43,640 bases of DNA from a virus (IMGVR_UViG_3300046808_000334:1-43640); one strand, 5' to 3'; positions 15,001 through 21,019 are shown, numbered from the stretch's first letter. The notes: generated by a model not told the origin, from the sequence alone. Program-made: numbers and translations.

Positions 15001-16403
15001 TCGACTAATGTACCAGTTCTGCCACCATCAAGTTCTGCAAATGCTAATGTAGTACAAGCAATATTAACAGCACCTACGCCGCGTGCGCCGTGGTTGTATA
15101 ATTCAAGTCTATGGTCAAATTCAATAATCGGTCTTTGCGCACGGTATGCTTCACTGGGCACTGCCATACCTGCATCAACAAAGTTGTTCTTGTGATACCA
15201 GAAGTTTACACGACTCCAAACGTTTTTATTTGCAGCGCCACGAGCTTGCAAAATATAGTCCGGTGTGCTTTGGCTTAATCCGCCGCCCCATTGAAGATCA
15301 CCTTCACCATCAAGTGGATCAGATGTATCTTTGTCAAAGCTGTATGCACCACCTAGTAGATAATACTTGCCAGTATTTGGGTCGATGCCGGTTTTTGCCT
15401 GGCTTGATAAGATGTCAACGTTACTAGATGTAATTGTATGCATCTCATCAAGGATTACTGCACCGACGAAGTCTGTACCAGTTGCGCTTTCAATAGAGAT
15501 TCTAACTTGATCGCTATAGTGTTCGCCAGATGTATTAATAATTACCGAAGTAACTGTTCCGTTACCGTCAACAACAATATTACCTGTTGCGGCAGTAGTA
15601 GCTGTGCCGCTGAACACAACAACATCAGTGTTACTGTATCCTGTACCACCATTTAAAACGGTAACGCTAGAGATATTACCAGCACTGTGACGTAGGTCTG
15701 GATCGTCTAATGAAATAATAGTTGCATCGTATACGTCGTCAACTGGAGTAGAGAAGCGTGTGCTAAAATTATCCACTAGTGGTACAAAATAAATCTTCTC
15801 GCCAACACCCTCAACAATATACTCGATGTTAATTTGCGATGCAGGAATTACATATTCGCCAGCAAATTTAATAACCATGCCGTTGCGGAATTTTTTACCA
15901 ACGGGCGGAGTGTATTCTGTTTTACCAACAATATCACGATTGATATCAATCGGATCAGTTAGTGTACCTCTGACTTCTACTGGGGTTGGGCCAGCTGGAT
16001 ACCAATAATATTCGTGGTAGTTAATTAACTTGTCAACATCAATTGGAGGCATGAATACATTGTATTTTTCTCCAAAGATTCTATTGTGATTGTTGATGTT
16101 AACGCCATAAGTAGATAATGACTCGATGAATTCGTCGTAGAACACTAAGTTTTCGCTGTTACCTGTAACAGGGTCAATATTATTAACCGTAGGTGTTACA
16201 TTATAAAAACGTCGTGTAACAGTAGGCTGGGCTACATAGCTACCCTTAACATTAACGTCGTCACTGGTTTTGTTTCCAATAAACCCTTGAATTTGTTCAA
16301 CGTTGGCTTTACTAAATAACTGCTCTACTGTGCTTTCAAAGAAGTTTTTGATTGCTGTAGTTTGTAAAACCCCGGGTAACTTTTTGTAAATCTTATCTGA
16401 CAT
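1..16403 (-). CDS. Giant tail/baseplate-fibre structural protein, partial (C-terminus outside window)
   Basis: Reading the minus strand from the ATG at 16403, preceded by an AGGA ribosome site just past the gp6 stop, the frame has no stop down to the left edge: at least 5,467 residues, about 600 kDa. The start reads MSDKIYKKLPGVLQ. Visible parts are a YHYH domain (about residues 1336-1520), many beta-rich repeats with Gly-x-Gly-Tyr motifs (near 245-271, 2232-2254 and 5006-5068), a PA14/GLEYA-like domain (about 4161-4323), a Thr/Gly then poly-Gly linker (about 4350-4389) and a triple SGGG linker (about 4730-4745). It is the third gene of the gp25-gp6 operon, where T4 has gp7 and the rest of the wedge, so a virion role at the baseplate periphery or as a fibre/adhesin is inferred. 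I see no enzymatic active site. The gene identity is positional; the open frame itself is seen directly. Confidence 0.9.
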   Translation of the reverse strand, partial: MSDKIYKKLPGVLQTTAIKNFFESTVEQLFSKANVEQIQGFIGNKTSDDVNVKGSYVAQPTVTRRFYNVTPTVNNIDPVTGNSENLVFYDEFIESLSTYGVNINNHNRIFGEKYNVFMPPIDVDKLINYHEYYWYPAGPTPVEVRGTLTDPIDINRDIVGKTEYTPPVGKKFRNGMVIKFAGEYVIPASQINIEYIVEGVGEKIYFVPLVDNFSTRFSTPVDDVYDATIISLDDPDLRHSAGNISSVTVLNGGTGYSNTDVVVFSGTATTAATGNIVVDGNGTVTSVIINTSGEHYSDQVRISIESATGTDFVGAVILDEMHTITSSNVDILSSQAKTGIDPNTGKYYLLGGAYSFDKDTSDPLDGEGDLQWGGGLSQSTPDYILQARGAANKNVWSRVNFWYHKNNFVDAGMAVPSEAYRAQRPIIEFDHRLELYNHGARGVGAVNIACTTLAFAELDGGRTGTLVDDVPVERATIIFPNEDISISKYIYQAYTNTATNNIELVRVGDPTLNPAGAVDGDVNFIPWTLEEGDVVQIKNGSFNIGKEYRFTNDGFVLCQEKISVNQDPLFNLYDDQGVYLADPGKYPDSDFKGNRIFGYMRETVSVGSDTQLTRSSIEDTVLGFNLYYRPFKASSEIAFANDITSLTYGYTPLGTNSSIVILGKHFYKLLKDVEEFHSDWKTVDTASKQRIYTSYTLDQFDIDEESKTFFIGCIPNLYPAKDSGYDIDVKVNGIKRIDFTYGASRDGFIDFDAFNFSVGDYIEISAHSDSGLISYDSISKYEIPLSWRNPYNNSIAVLSEPEFLPHFKKFIESQDGFVGDSLSTNNFASTPKNHAVATDIVYSNHSALLAAFLLDSQPHNLVDAIRFNAGEYQKYKNRLKSEINNYYNVYDISNFSNEYVLEQVLRNVTSFKVGKDVFNRTYVVPFGDNYVEETFVVNDRTVSEFVSTTFADLDKIENSLLVYLQSGTSTTLLNVDSDYTITSFNPITVEINRTNVTLDLGNTVALKIYDSERDSAQCPPTPSVLGLFQLYQPTIETDYSFKTPIEVLVGHDGSRTPTLGDRRDELLLEFEKRIYNASKSQFRLANSLPELNRTSVKPGAFRSTGFEYKEWYDLMRYHFATWVTANKVDPVANEFFDAEDPWTWNYRGNADIGGYWKGWYDYYYDTFRPNTNPWEMLGFTEQPVWWTDQYGTDYSSNNTAMWDDLEEGIIRQGRRENYTDGSYLVNNPFRRIGLHQVVPVDAEGNLVSPYELISTGSTTNTVTWRNADANTSLGYATTSFLNVDGVNVSFDSSNIYVEGRAIPNHALDLHPNFVGHSEIEEQDVSYVIPRLVNETATAMPDYAVAVMVNGIAYYTPKSTKSWNDEGSWHYNNGNVTDFNEFTTYSHSTVNGLFHYHNISPQILGLTEWDSTEHSPIIGWAFDGLPIYGPYGYKDPMDTSSEIVNIKSRFKLRSGSRQSGPGGAHTGMFVEDYDLDGAINDDALGYTTQYNTRYGYTPDSPTTPITYYVATMDDDGKPMFPYAVGGGVQSHSTSTVVWGNKYRAVPADLTNNTINSAVVPESGLTKAVDSDRIVEKTYTDAIGADWKFGDGAPVEISWRYSEDYPFAVAEALLLGKPAQFATMFADPTQIEKTLANKDLIVEKETRSVWQWSRPDHFRIHGESNVVDGSFVTNIGYTQFINSWLNFQGLTIDNSFAYKLRSLNVKLGHRLAGFVDKDTMVLRTDQYSSSGNATSLIVPPENVNVLVHSSPYKTRNFYSGVIIEKLEDGYKVRGFDRNFGYFLTLASRVAGPRERVSVGGEPANFVDWTPNISYRQLSIVRYQNSYYRATSDVAGTATFDKSQWTRLSALPQVGAATGVLYQETTGEVVRVDYETKFTTTDEVFDFLISLGRYQKSTGYNFGEYDSSINATRDWAYAAKQFLFWVTGNWEIGNTLELSPMATNVVFEVEQGFISKLNRVDRDQFVLMDAEGAVISPSECEIVREDNRIEIAPPPGRQIYSALIYTQEIEHAMVIDNTTVFNDVIFDPLLNQKHSRFKLKAKRTANWDGRYITEGFVISGDELKPNLDNLAGTMSRYNELGFVPVDKQIYQVARAQFGHQEKDYLRELDITDDQQVDFYLGMLQSKGTTTSLGRIARSNAIVQGNVTVYDEWALRVGDFGDTENDQSVELKLEKSEFVNDPQLITLAFPEDTTNIVEKIEILDRKYKYYSVPQIVITPPTQTGGIQATAEATLNSAGQLDKITVTNPGTGYGTNPDQPIVGLKVIAGYVRADTESTNFNAVTALSSNSWIDTSGLTSIEITDHFGNANVVVDLSSVTSADELVSTINSEADLGGNIVASVYRTDTDISGNLDIDIGYTLALTGNDFSIVGADAGLYLTTGRYQPRQRYAIDVARKLVGENTGTEVLVSVDGNTATLGTDWEYDDGDQWSITTVSNVDEASSTTINLNVGTENESTVLDSNNIVLVNGQYPFVEVFVNGVKIENQPSKVLFTLTSSAITFPNISLLPKSVLSPVFDYTQTPPRTKYILPAQSVIKIVEKATIDFTDAYQGDVPGSQLEIIVQTSDSIAVKLGTKRIYEITPDAKDDDIVLIDIDDTERFLKKPLGVREHNLWPTTSEVDYSGIIDTKYPNVPNAGYVNPANVNFMSYDVASLPDLFEDNIIIKPSGNSYIHVAVSEDNDWNVYKLQPAGGLTYLADYAGEAKLYTTESLFNYIDSNQIGENDTSRYLDFFLTLKNANVSDNVVVWTNETIIKQNELNILDVEAPRMIEARIKSIGPHPTARIALTDIKPVSTYSYKNASMSASDANNIVTISDVSIPTLAEGDAVSFNDAVGNTYTYSANLTFNGVGNITVDSSNASFVTASGHVTLTFDGDATANNKQYYVESVNVVGNSFVVRSDYFADANVVAALSNVEYSVTAFEDFGDSNTYFTVSNVTPISFTIERPSTTARTVDVYHMTLSKLFTANAHGLQSGDIVRVASNAFSGAYAVRSVPTSNTLIIAAPFIEVNDFSGNIITRGIQITTIANHGIQPIYARKKKRIAVHFADPRQYNQTYFIDSITPNTINILGRYPIDDQTYYYYDETIGYANADSNVVTVDSTMNLNDVTVMYLSNSFMVAKNMYTVEANGDVVFNNTILNEDANVSTGFIIAREPENIFNGRYPLLTTIDHNKVKLNNSEIQIDSFNNLGGLATSINRAINLRRSAIVADGDQRVFKMGFNFLKDPQTPVAVNETSSVKIPAGAINNYGPYVKDQQVINNVIGDDVKIVGKIPLSTNIEKIVDKGFNKGPIPKGPTYGFTYERDGQLYVWNPLIEDYTKYNVYATEDDDTLDTDGVTSTDGNSSDGTDSDTGVNPDGEDTGTEVTIPSLPQGHDPNKPKLRIIPGSAEADPAVTTTMGVKWRGYIMKNPDGTDYTRTFTGVPGAGTHTGPRWRLKTSAEFIYEVYELVQNSAGKVYYILVDRVYPPAVAHNFFGTVNAYNDFDGLPLENLYYNAGITPYDPTKIDIVSANPNSYTITIPPVEPAWYVGKQLIPEPFARVTGNGSDAEINFANLPQPLMMGALSTLNDAETRIQVNGNGMNTFLMWTPGLTPGQWTPDTRGPGSLIGANDAPTYWGFGRGYYIENDGHRPNSSRSPVTTAGAYPGRSVNGWTTRQQRFKYSADFKLAPVINTADPTYSYSVVPPADYSNPAVTGLRPEEIFVACFWTEPHTYVNQLVGYDYRNVDSNGNPTPIYRDYEGTVTRVKYIRLTELPFDAVLRRPIPDTGWGGKGWKNGVTDATLLPTDPGFNPQYGDANNPWNAFDPTTPAVGGSTGDDDENEATGGTSTTVPTGSGTPPGLGTGFGRGFDPQNIPSVDDVPAVGGAGDNTPPAPIIHGGALAGLPTQCDIDQSNIPIPEVNVDASNIPCFLRDSEEVLGLETEKDKAAKSTKESQINETFVYRIVGNNPFMVFFDFSSAGTLANGLTIEQAEDEAFTKGVQVVIDTSSTGSNKNVDDGEQIGVYGIDIVPGFGRSFVPAVNEAWYIDTEQVYANPATFNADLAPLAKGPAGNSVGVAGYGFISRRIDCRKGEYVRVTVHKGVGNTVGTYRLAINFTKRYERVVEPPPPPGCENATRGSRSFKDGAIIDKYVFSDAKTKNNKFLGLSFGGLFGKKSPGKDDGYFGNGSKGPIRNQGDNIYYPYMAHPTYKNQKGYSGKTADPNSANANGGMEVSTQATTVDIGSMQEFCTYEFKGYYKASATGTHTFKTTSDDASWVWVSDIDDTLPLLEKYKQDGHRPDDKRNYNWTNAVVANGGLHPPASTQGTVSLEAGKYYFMRGIFGNNKKGGTFKLEVQPPGASAFVPVEFTGRLCPGDPGYVDPNASTGSTGTTTTGTTTTGGTTTGGTDTGSTTTPGGGGGGGGDRVVTVPMSFDSPLYNPISTGGFTTSYGFTGTGATGITNDAILTSSTSLVTPGMLDTSATLAGIQTSGFTSAGDGALITRLSAETQSLLTGGGNDGGFFGDVGRTIGGAANDVFGTLSSVAGGAADLVGDVVGAIGGGMKAIWESIFGTKKNFSGYSNPSLTGYNFMPTTFKAINSNTRVVGPQRYGFQIPLRSDRYVNATSQRVTGGFVIPLAKKLEVVSRTPRPLNSVNIQNEPWFRSVAASLDKTMRGVVYQPTKISSTYYLPDGSTAIRNVVQTGPVAGRTGFDVNGTSSIVDRIGGTSYSNEQIGGVIPGQRGMDTVTLIPDLGDGVDFVPGVGVPPGSGGGSGGGSGGGNPPVNYDNLGPSVPVPWEFLPIDDDEIQFSAVPTINITPLGLDDTGAYVRAGQSAVAPIARPTPSATISDEDLLSVDDNSEFFINDRKIIKRPGSSIKDIAAQINCANMGVKALIDTATNQLKIKSCTDAGFAVKNGCAGGRYKQVADFHIVRGFEQQRNTSQTISNTDVSLVSISSYNSEDGVFEPKTYSRYYKNDDGDLINLNDNVTVGTSETDGAFVPSQNISNTTTSVYATGGKGYRIGDRLRLVGGTPVNSTIGPLTTICIDEPGVGYTNAANLKVIIGDGTTPGIGASAIVTQLNANGGIDQIQMLNYGVGYDIAEPPTISVVDTGGQASQSYITLDAANPSGTYYRNAIVLAQISSELPGGIIELKEKFFRVTANSVTFGNVYTDSANLTLSPVITTGNVSARNDEVTITTDPSIITLAQQPGYVTVLCDTTNATANLLNNKVFLITSINTASNQLTIKDAFFGNANSSFSANIAALSNVEVSVVEPFSSRGMTEVVDPRVGRVDAVLSAKVALSPDFIKSGNPSDAVANAFVEGFSSAAGPVRVAKFVVTGVDGEGAITSLKIIDRGLYKIFPADLTMGIPLEYDFEYLGNSPLPDNILGYADPIRDNTQYGPDHPVYKGSPYNINKHPDWVGFREVRFDSRSRTFVEYKGTPGGYDPLTYVEIGGQKLSKQFSIDLNPLSPDYGNYVNPLELGGGTGARVFITSQDVPDCSEKS
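2175..2213 (-). repeat. 12-bp tandem repeat encoding (SGGG)3 linker
   Basis: Three near-identical copies of the 12-bp unit CCACCTGAACCA encode a PGSGGGSGGGSGGG linker in the giant protein. The near identity of the copies at DNA level suggests recent slippage expansion, so copy number may vary between related phages. Confidence 0.85.
3237..3356 (-). repeat. Thr/Gly-rich and poly-Gly linker, low-complexity DNA
   Basis: The plus strand shows GCCTCC triplet iterations at 3237-3260 followed by a run of GTACCACCTG-like units to about 3356. On the coding strand this is a Thr/Gly-rich stretch (STGSTGTTTTG...) followed by eight glycines. It joins the PA14-like domain to the more C-terminal part of the giant protein and probably acts as a flexible hinge. 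Confidence 0.8.
3433..3920 (-). other. PA14/GLEYA-like carbohydrate-binding domain inside the giant protein
   Basis: Residues about 4161-4323 include YEFKGYYKASATGTHTFKT followed by SDDASWVWV, then KYYFMRGIFGN and GTFKLEVQPPG. The sequence 'GYY...G.HTF...SDDA..VWV' is characteristic of PA14/GLEYA folds, which often bind glycans. Placed near the C-terminal part of a very long tail protein, it is a reasonable candidate for host-surface glycan recognition. That role is inferred. Confidence 0.6.
11845..12395 (-). other. YHYH domain inside the giant protein
   Basis: Residues about 1336-1520 contain FHYHNI followed by IIGWAFDGLPIYGPYGY and, further on, GGAHTG, YYVATMDD and MFPYAVG. This order matches the YHYH family (Y/FHYH, then GxAxDGxPIYGP, then a closing segment ending in a PY/PF pair). 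The family's function is unknown; it occurs in secreted and surface proteins. In a tail protein it is probably a surface or ligand-binding module. The family assignment is by motif recognition only. Confidence 0.75.
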
Positions 16404-16414
16404 TCTTATAATCC

Positions 16415-19400
16415 TTAGCGATCAGTACGTAATGTTTGAGAACTAATTTTTTCTACGATTTCAATATCGTTAACTGTAGCTGTGTTTAAAAATAGCTCGT
16501 TTGGTTCTGCCTTTACTTGGAACAGATCGCCAAACTTGCCGCTGGTATTTTTAGGTAGAATAACAATACTACCAATTGCGCTGCCTAACTGTTGGTGTAC
16601 ATAACTGCTTAGTTCTGTGAAGTAAAATGTTTCACCGAATTCCCAATTGTTTACATCAAAATAACTGTTAAAGGCAGAAATGATTCTTGTTTTTAATTCG
16701 TTATCGCTGAGCTGATTTGATAGTTTAACTACGCGGAATCTTGCTTGGTACTCAGCATCTGCCATTGTGCCAAACAATGGTTTGAATTTTGCGCTGCGGA
16801 ATACTAGGCTATCGCTGGCACTCTTATACTCATTGAGATTTTCAAATTCAACGCTGAGTTCAGCAGATGTAGGTTCTCTGGGTATTCCTCTGCCTAAAGG
16901 TTGTGCCTGGTATGCAACGATTTCGTTATAGTAACTTGTTGTTAATACAATCATTTCTACCACGTTACTGATACTTGGGTCAATTCTTACATCGCTCGGT
17001 GCTACGTGTTGCCAACGAATAATGCTTTGTTCTTGTGTTAGGCTTGCAGAGTTTTGTGTTGGGCCGCGGCCGTGTTTAACAAAGAAATCATTGGTTTCTA
17101 TAGCTCGAACTGTGTTTATGCTAGTATTTATAGTTGCGCTTTCTGGCGTCATCAAATAACAGGTGTCTTCGGCAACGGCATAAATTTTAATACCTATTGC
17201 GCCGCCTAAATTATTTTCTAAGAACTGCTCAACAATACTTAGGTTTTTGACCAATAGCCAATCAACAGTACTTAACTTTGTATTGCTTACATAGCTACCA
17301 GGACTAATAGTATCATTGGTAAAATTAACTGACAATGAGTTTTCGTATCTGTAGTCTAAGATAATACCATTGACGGGACGATCGTAACTGTATCCGTCAA
17401 AGTCTGTATAGTATTCAAATAGTTGAATATCATCAGCATCTACATACTCAGCAAATTGTAACGGTCTATCCGGTACTAAATCACTGTCAGTATCCATGGG
17501 TGATACTATTACTTTGCGCGGATCTGTATAACCATCGGCATATTTGTAAACATCATTTACTTGCCAGACAATATCTTTTTCTAAGTTTTCTTTATTGTTT
17601 AAGTAGTTTAAAACAATTTGGTCTTTAAACACGATACCTGTATTGTCAGCTGATAAGTGATAGATGTTATCCTGTAAATCGCTATAAATCAAGTTACCTG
17701 TTTCTGCCGCAAGATTAAAATTAGCCAAACGTAGTCGTCCGGTAGTATTTGATAATGTTGTTCCAGTTTCACCATATGAGTACACAGTAGTATTACCGTG
17801 ATACACTTCAAGTCCAGTGCCACTGTCGTTGAATAATCTATATGTGATATTGCCGTTAGCGTCTAGGATGTTAGTGCCAAATGTAGTATTATTAAACGGA
17901 ATAACAATGCTGCTTGGTATTCTAGAAAGCTGACCGCTGTTGTTAGCAATAGTTACGTTAGATGTGATGCTACTCTGTGTACCATCGTCAAAATAAGAAT
18001 TTAAACGTACAGTAGCTTCGCCAACATAACGGTTGCCAGTATTAGTACTAACAATGTCAGACAATGAACCTGTGCCAGCATCTGGATTGAACAAGCCAAA
18101 ATTACTTTTCCAATTTACTTCAACATCATTCCATTTAGTAGCACGAGTACGTAGAGGAATATTAGTTGCAAAGTTTACTGGTGTATGCAACGAACCAGTT
18201 TCTCTGTTTCTCCAATACGTGATATTATTTCTACGGAACCACTCGATAGTTTCTGCGCTTCCTGGTTTTGTATTCAAAGTGTTAAATGTAATTAAATCAC
18301 CTGATGACTTGTTGTTACTGTCAACAACTTTAACATTTTTAATATTGTAGAACTTTAGCTCGCTAACACTTTGAACAACATAATCTTGTCCACGGATAGT
18401 TACATTATATCTGTAGCTTGAACTATTGATAGGGCTATATTCAAACAATAGTAACCAGCTACTGTCTTTGCCAGCGCCGCTGGTATTTTCTGCCGATGCT
18501 ACATTATAATCAGCTGTCTTGTTCAAATCTTTGCTGGCAATTACATACCAACGATCTGCGGATATGTTGTATCCTAAACCAAATGTAGTTTTATTTCTAA
18601 TCGCAGATCTAATTTGTTCGGATTCAGTAGCTGTGAATAATTTTCGCATCGATGCGATAATCTCATCGGCGAACCAATTGTCATTTACTTCATCACTTAG
18701 TACCCATGGACCAACACTTGTTGATAATCCGCTGGTTAATCTACCATCATAATCTACATTAACAATTCTGACCCATTTATAATCATCGAGGTTACTTGAA
18801 TTTACAAACTTAACAAAATTATTAACTTTAAACATCGATGTGCGAGGATCGTTGTTAACCATAACAACAGTTTCACCTGATGTACTAAATGTTTCAGTCA
18901 TGTAACCTGTTTTACTTTTACCAGATAATGGTAATGGTTTCCAACGAATATTTAAAGATGTAGTTTTAAATTTTTCTACTGAGTAATCGGTCCATAAATT
19001 TCTCAAGCCATAGTAAACAAAGTTGTTTAGTCTTTGTTCTCTGAGATACTCAGGAATAATACCTGCAACAATTTCAGATGCAGTGTTGTTGTCGTTTACA
19101 ATAATACTCTTAGTAGAATTTCTATCTTCAACATATAAGATAGCATCCTTAGCAAAAGTATCAACATTATTATATGCGCCAGTAGGATCGTTAATATCAA
19201 TATAACGACTGTGGCCAGCATGAGTTCTGTTTAATGCTTTGATCTTAGTAATATTGTTGCTTTGGCTAAGAGGGAATACATTGTAATCCTGCGCACTAAT
19301 CATTCTATTCTGTGAATAGTACACCTGAGGCGCACGCTCTTTGATTGCTTCAAGGGACTCTGGTGGCAAGCTGTTATTAACTCTGCGCTCAAGTCTGAAT

Positions 19401-20593
19401 GTTAGCGTTAGTGTTTGTTCTCTACCGCGGATATCTTCATATGGAATGGAAATGCTTACACCGCGAGCATCTTCTGGCTGAATAGCATAACGAACCGGGT
19501 CGCTGGTTCTGAACCACATACGGAAAATACCATATGGAATATTTCCAAAGTTACCATCTGGATATTTGATTCTTATACCGCCGTTGTTGATATTCTCAAC
19601 AGCATATAAATTTTTAGTACCTAAGCTAATGCTGTTATAATTTAAAGTTTGCCCAATTGTGTTTGGAATTTTTTCCCATTTATTAAGCACCAGTCCGGCT
19701 GTGCTGATTTCCTGCAAGTATACATCAGTCTCGTTGATGTTAGGAATTAACACATCTTCTGTTCTGTTTTCCACAGGTGTTGTATAATTAAAATCACGGA
19801 AGTCTAAGTTACCTTGTTTAAACATAACAAAGAAGCCAGTGTTACTACTGCTTAGACCTTTACCGTCATTGCGATAGATTAGATTAAACAAGTTAGTAGG
19901 ATCTGGGTGTCTTTCGTAGAAGTATCCATTGTCAATCAAATCTGGATTTACAATATTAAATGGTTTTGCTGCACCATTAATGTTTAGTGTAAAGTTATAT
20001 GCTAACGGTGACCCAATTGGTGTGTTTAGCTGATATAACTCTGCTGGAATCCCTGCGATAGTTCCTCTCTTTGACGGAGATGAAAATCTGTTTGAGCTTG
20101 TCATGGCAGCGTTTAATATTGTAATAAACTGCTCGTAGCTTTGTGGGTTATTGGCATCGTCCCAATACACAGTTCTGTTGTTTAGTGGGTTACCTAAACT
20201 GTCGTTGAGCGGTTGTGTTGTTCTAACACTGGTTAGCTTCATTAATCCGCTGGCAGTAACGTTACGCTTTGGGTTATAACCTAGCATACGTGCTAGCTTG
20301 AATACGCTGTCACGACGTTCAGCAGTTTCTAAAAAGTTTTCGCGGCTGTTTAAGTCCATGCGGAAAGCAAGACTCTGACTTAGGTATGATAGTAATTCAA
20401 TAATAGCAATAAATTCGCTGCTTTCAATGTAGTCATTGAAATTTTCAGGGAAGTTAGCTTTTACGTACTCAACCAGGCTAGTTCTAATGCTGTCATAGTC
20501 ATAGGCACGAAAGTTGATCTGACTGTAGGCCTTGTATGCTACTCTCCAGTCTTCACTAGCAAATAAGTTGTTTTGTCTGTTTACCAATGACAT
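16415..20593 (-). CDS. 6: Baseplate wedge protein gp6 (baseplate J-like), enlarged
   Basis: This is the T4 gp6 family protein, which forms the inner ring of the contractile-tail baseplate. The N-terminal 110 residues follow the family pattern: FRAYDYDSIRTSLVEYVKA, then a segment rich in 'SYLSQSLAFRMDLNSRENFL' and ARMLGYNPKRNVTASG. The C-terminal 130 residues match the baseplate-J C-terminal region (LSDNELKTRIISAFNSYFD, then NWEFGETFYFTELSSYVHQQ). At 1,392 residues it is about twice the length of T4 gp6 (660), the excess being a long beta-rich middle section (about residues 450-1150). It follows gp25 after 6 bp with an AGGA site and is followed 11 bp later by the giant gene, so the three are probably one late transcript. 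Confidence 0.92.
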   Translation of the reverse strand: MSLVNRQNNLFASEDWRVAYKAYSQINFRAYDYDSIRTSLVEYVKANFPENFNDYIESSEFIAIIELLSYLSQSLAFRMDLNSRENFLETAERRDSVFKLARMLGYNPKRNVTASGLMKLTSVRTTQPLNDSLGNPLNNRTVYWDDANNPQSYEQFITILNAAMTSSNRFSSPSKRGTIAGIPAELYQLNTPIGSPLAYNFTLNINGAAKPFNIVNPDLIDNGYFYERHPDPTNLFNLIYRNDGKGLSSSNTGFFVMFKQGNLDFRDFNYTTPVENRTEDVLIPNINETDVYLQEISTAGLVLNKWEKIPNTIGQTLNYNSISLGTKNLYAVENINNGGIRIKYPDGNFGNIPYGIFRMWFRTSDPVRYAIQPEDARGVSISIPYEDIRGREQTLTLTFRLERRVNNSLPPESLEAIKERAPQVYYSQNRMISAQDYNVFPLSQSNNITKIKALNRTHAGHSRYIDINDPTGAYNNVDTFAKDAILYVEDRNSTKSIIVNDNNTASEIVAGIIPEYLREQRLNNFVYYGLRNLWTDYSVEKFKTTSLNIRWKPLPLSGKSKTGYMTETFSTSGETVVMVNNDPRTSMFKVNNFVKFVNSSNLDDYKWVRIVNVDYDGRLTSGLSTSVGPWVLSDEVNDNWFADEIIASMRKLFTATESEQIRSAIRNKTTFGLGYNISADRWYVIASKDLNKTADYNVASAENTSGAGKDSSWLLLFEYSPINSSSYRYNVTIRGQDYVVQSVSELKFYNIKNVKVVDSNNKSSGDLITFNTLNTKPGSAETIEWFRRNNITYWRNRETGSLHTPVNFATNIPLRTRATKWNDVEVNWKSNFGLFNPDAGTGSLSDIVSTNTGNRYVGEATVRLNSYFDDGTQSSITSNVTIANNSGQLSRIPSSIVIPFNNTTFGTNILDANGNITYRLFNDSGTGLEVYHGNTTVYSYGETGTTLSNTTGRLRLANFNLAAETGNLIYSDLQDNIYHLSADNTGIVFKDQIVLNYLNNKENLEKDIVWQVNDVYKYADGYTDPRKVIVSPMDTDSDLVPDRPLQFAEYVDADDIQLFEYYTDFDGYSYDRPVNGIILDYRYENSLSVNFTNDTISPGSYVSNTKLSTVDWLLVKNLSIVEQFLENNLGGAIGIKIYAVAEDTCYLMTPESATINTSINTVRAIETNDFFVKHGRGPTQNSASLTQEQSIIRWQHVAPSDVRIDPSISNVVEMIVLTTSYYNEIVAYQAQPLGRGIPREPTSAELSVEFENLNEYKSASDSLVFRSAKFKPLFGTMADAEYQARFRVVKLSNQLSDNELKTRIISAFNSYFDVNNWEFGETFYFTELSSYVHQQLGSAIGSIVILPKNTSGKFGDLFQVKAEPNELFLNTATVNDIEIVEKISSQTLRTDR

Positions 20594-20599
20594 TGTCTA

Positions 20600-20983
20600 T
20601 TATCCTATAGCATCTGTGGCAGAAAGTGCCTGTCTAACATACTCGAGATATAGAGCATCTTGGTCGCCAGTTTCTACATACTGGATAGTTACTTCTATTC
20701 TCAAAGCCTGATCTACGTAAAACATAACTGTTTCTAAATGTCTTACACGCGGATCAGCATCTATGATTCTTTTTACATCTTCTTCAATTTCAGATCTGGT
20801 TAGTGTATCTTCGGGATTCATTAGTAAATCCCAAATGTTACTACCATAGTTTGGTCTCATCAATCTTTCACCCTTACGAGTATAAAAAGTGTTGAGCAAA
20901 TCACGCTTAACAAGTTCCATATCCTCCAGTGTATATGGGGCTCGAACCTTGTCAACAGTGCTGAAACCTTTAAATGTTACCAT
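20600..20983 (-). CDS. 25: Baseplate wedge protein gp25
   Basis: T4 gp25-type protein of 127 residues, a lysozyme-like-fold wedge component that docks with gp6 and gp53. Diagnostic segments are KGFSTVDKVRAPYT, LLNTFYTRKGERLMRPNYGS and NIWDLLMNPEDTLT, followed by the 'RIIDADPRVRHLETV' region. The frame stays open upstream to 21046, but I place the start at 20983 (MVTFKGFSTVDK): it gives the usual family N-terminus, and the upstream part overlaps a late-promoter box at 20989-20996. That box ends only 5 nt before the ATG and there is no ribosome site, so the late mRNA may be leaderless. First gene of the gp25-gp6-giant operon. Confidence 0.9.
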   Translation of the reverse strand: MVTFKGFSTVDKVRAPYTLEDMELVKRDLLNTFYTRKGERLMRPNYGSNIWDLLMNPEDTLTRSEIEEDVKRIIDADPRVRHLETVMFYVDQALRIEVTIQYVETGDQDALYLEYVRQALSATDAIG

Positions 20984-20988
20984 AACAT

Positions 20989-21019
20989 TATTTATCTTAA
21001 AAGTTAAAACTCGTTTTAA
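20989..21019 (-). promoter_or_regulatory. Late promoter: GATAAATA box plus 16-bp upstream palindrome
   Basis: On the minus strand GATAAATA (20996-20989) resembles the T4 late box TATAAATA. Exactly 7 bp upstream is the palindrome TTAAAACTCGTTTTAA (21004-21019, plus-strand sense). The same arrangement with 7-bp spacing occurs at 28811-28841 and 35292-35322. It drives gp25, gp6 and the giant gene and lies back to back with the sigma70 promoter of the SprT-like gene. Confidence 0.75.

Noticed and set aside
355-16008. Numerous plus-strand open frames of 60-144 codons across the left third
   Set aside because: All lie opposite the single long minus-strand frame, lack ribosome sites and recognisable families, and have the low-complexity look of antisense translation.
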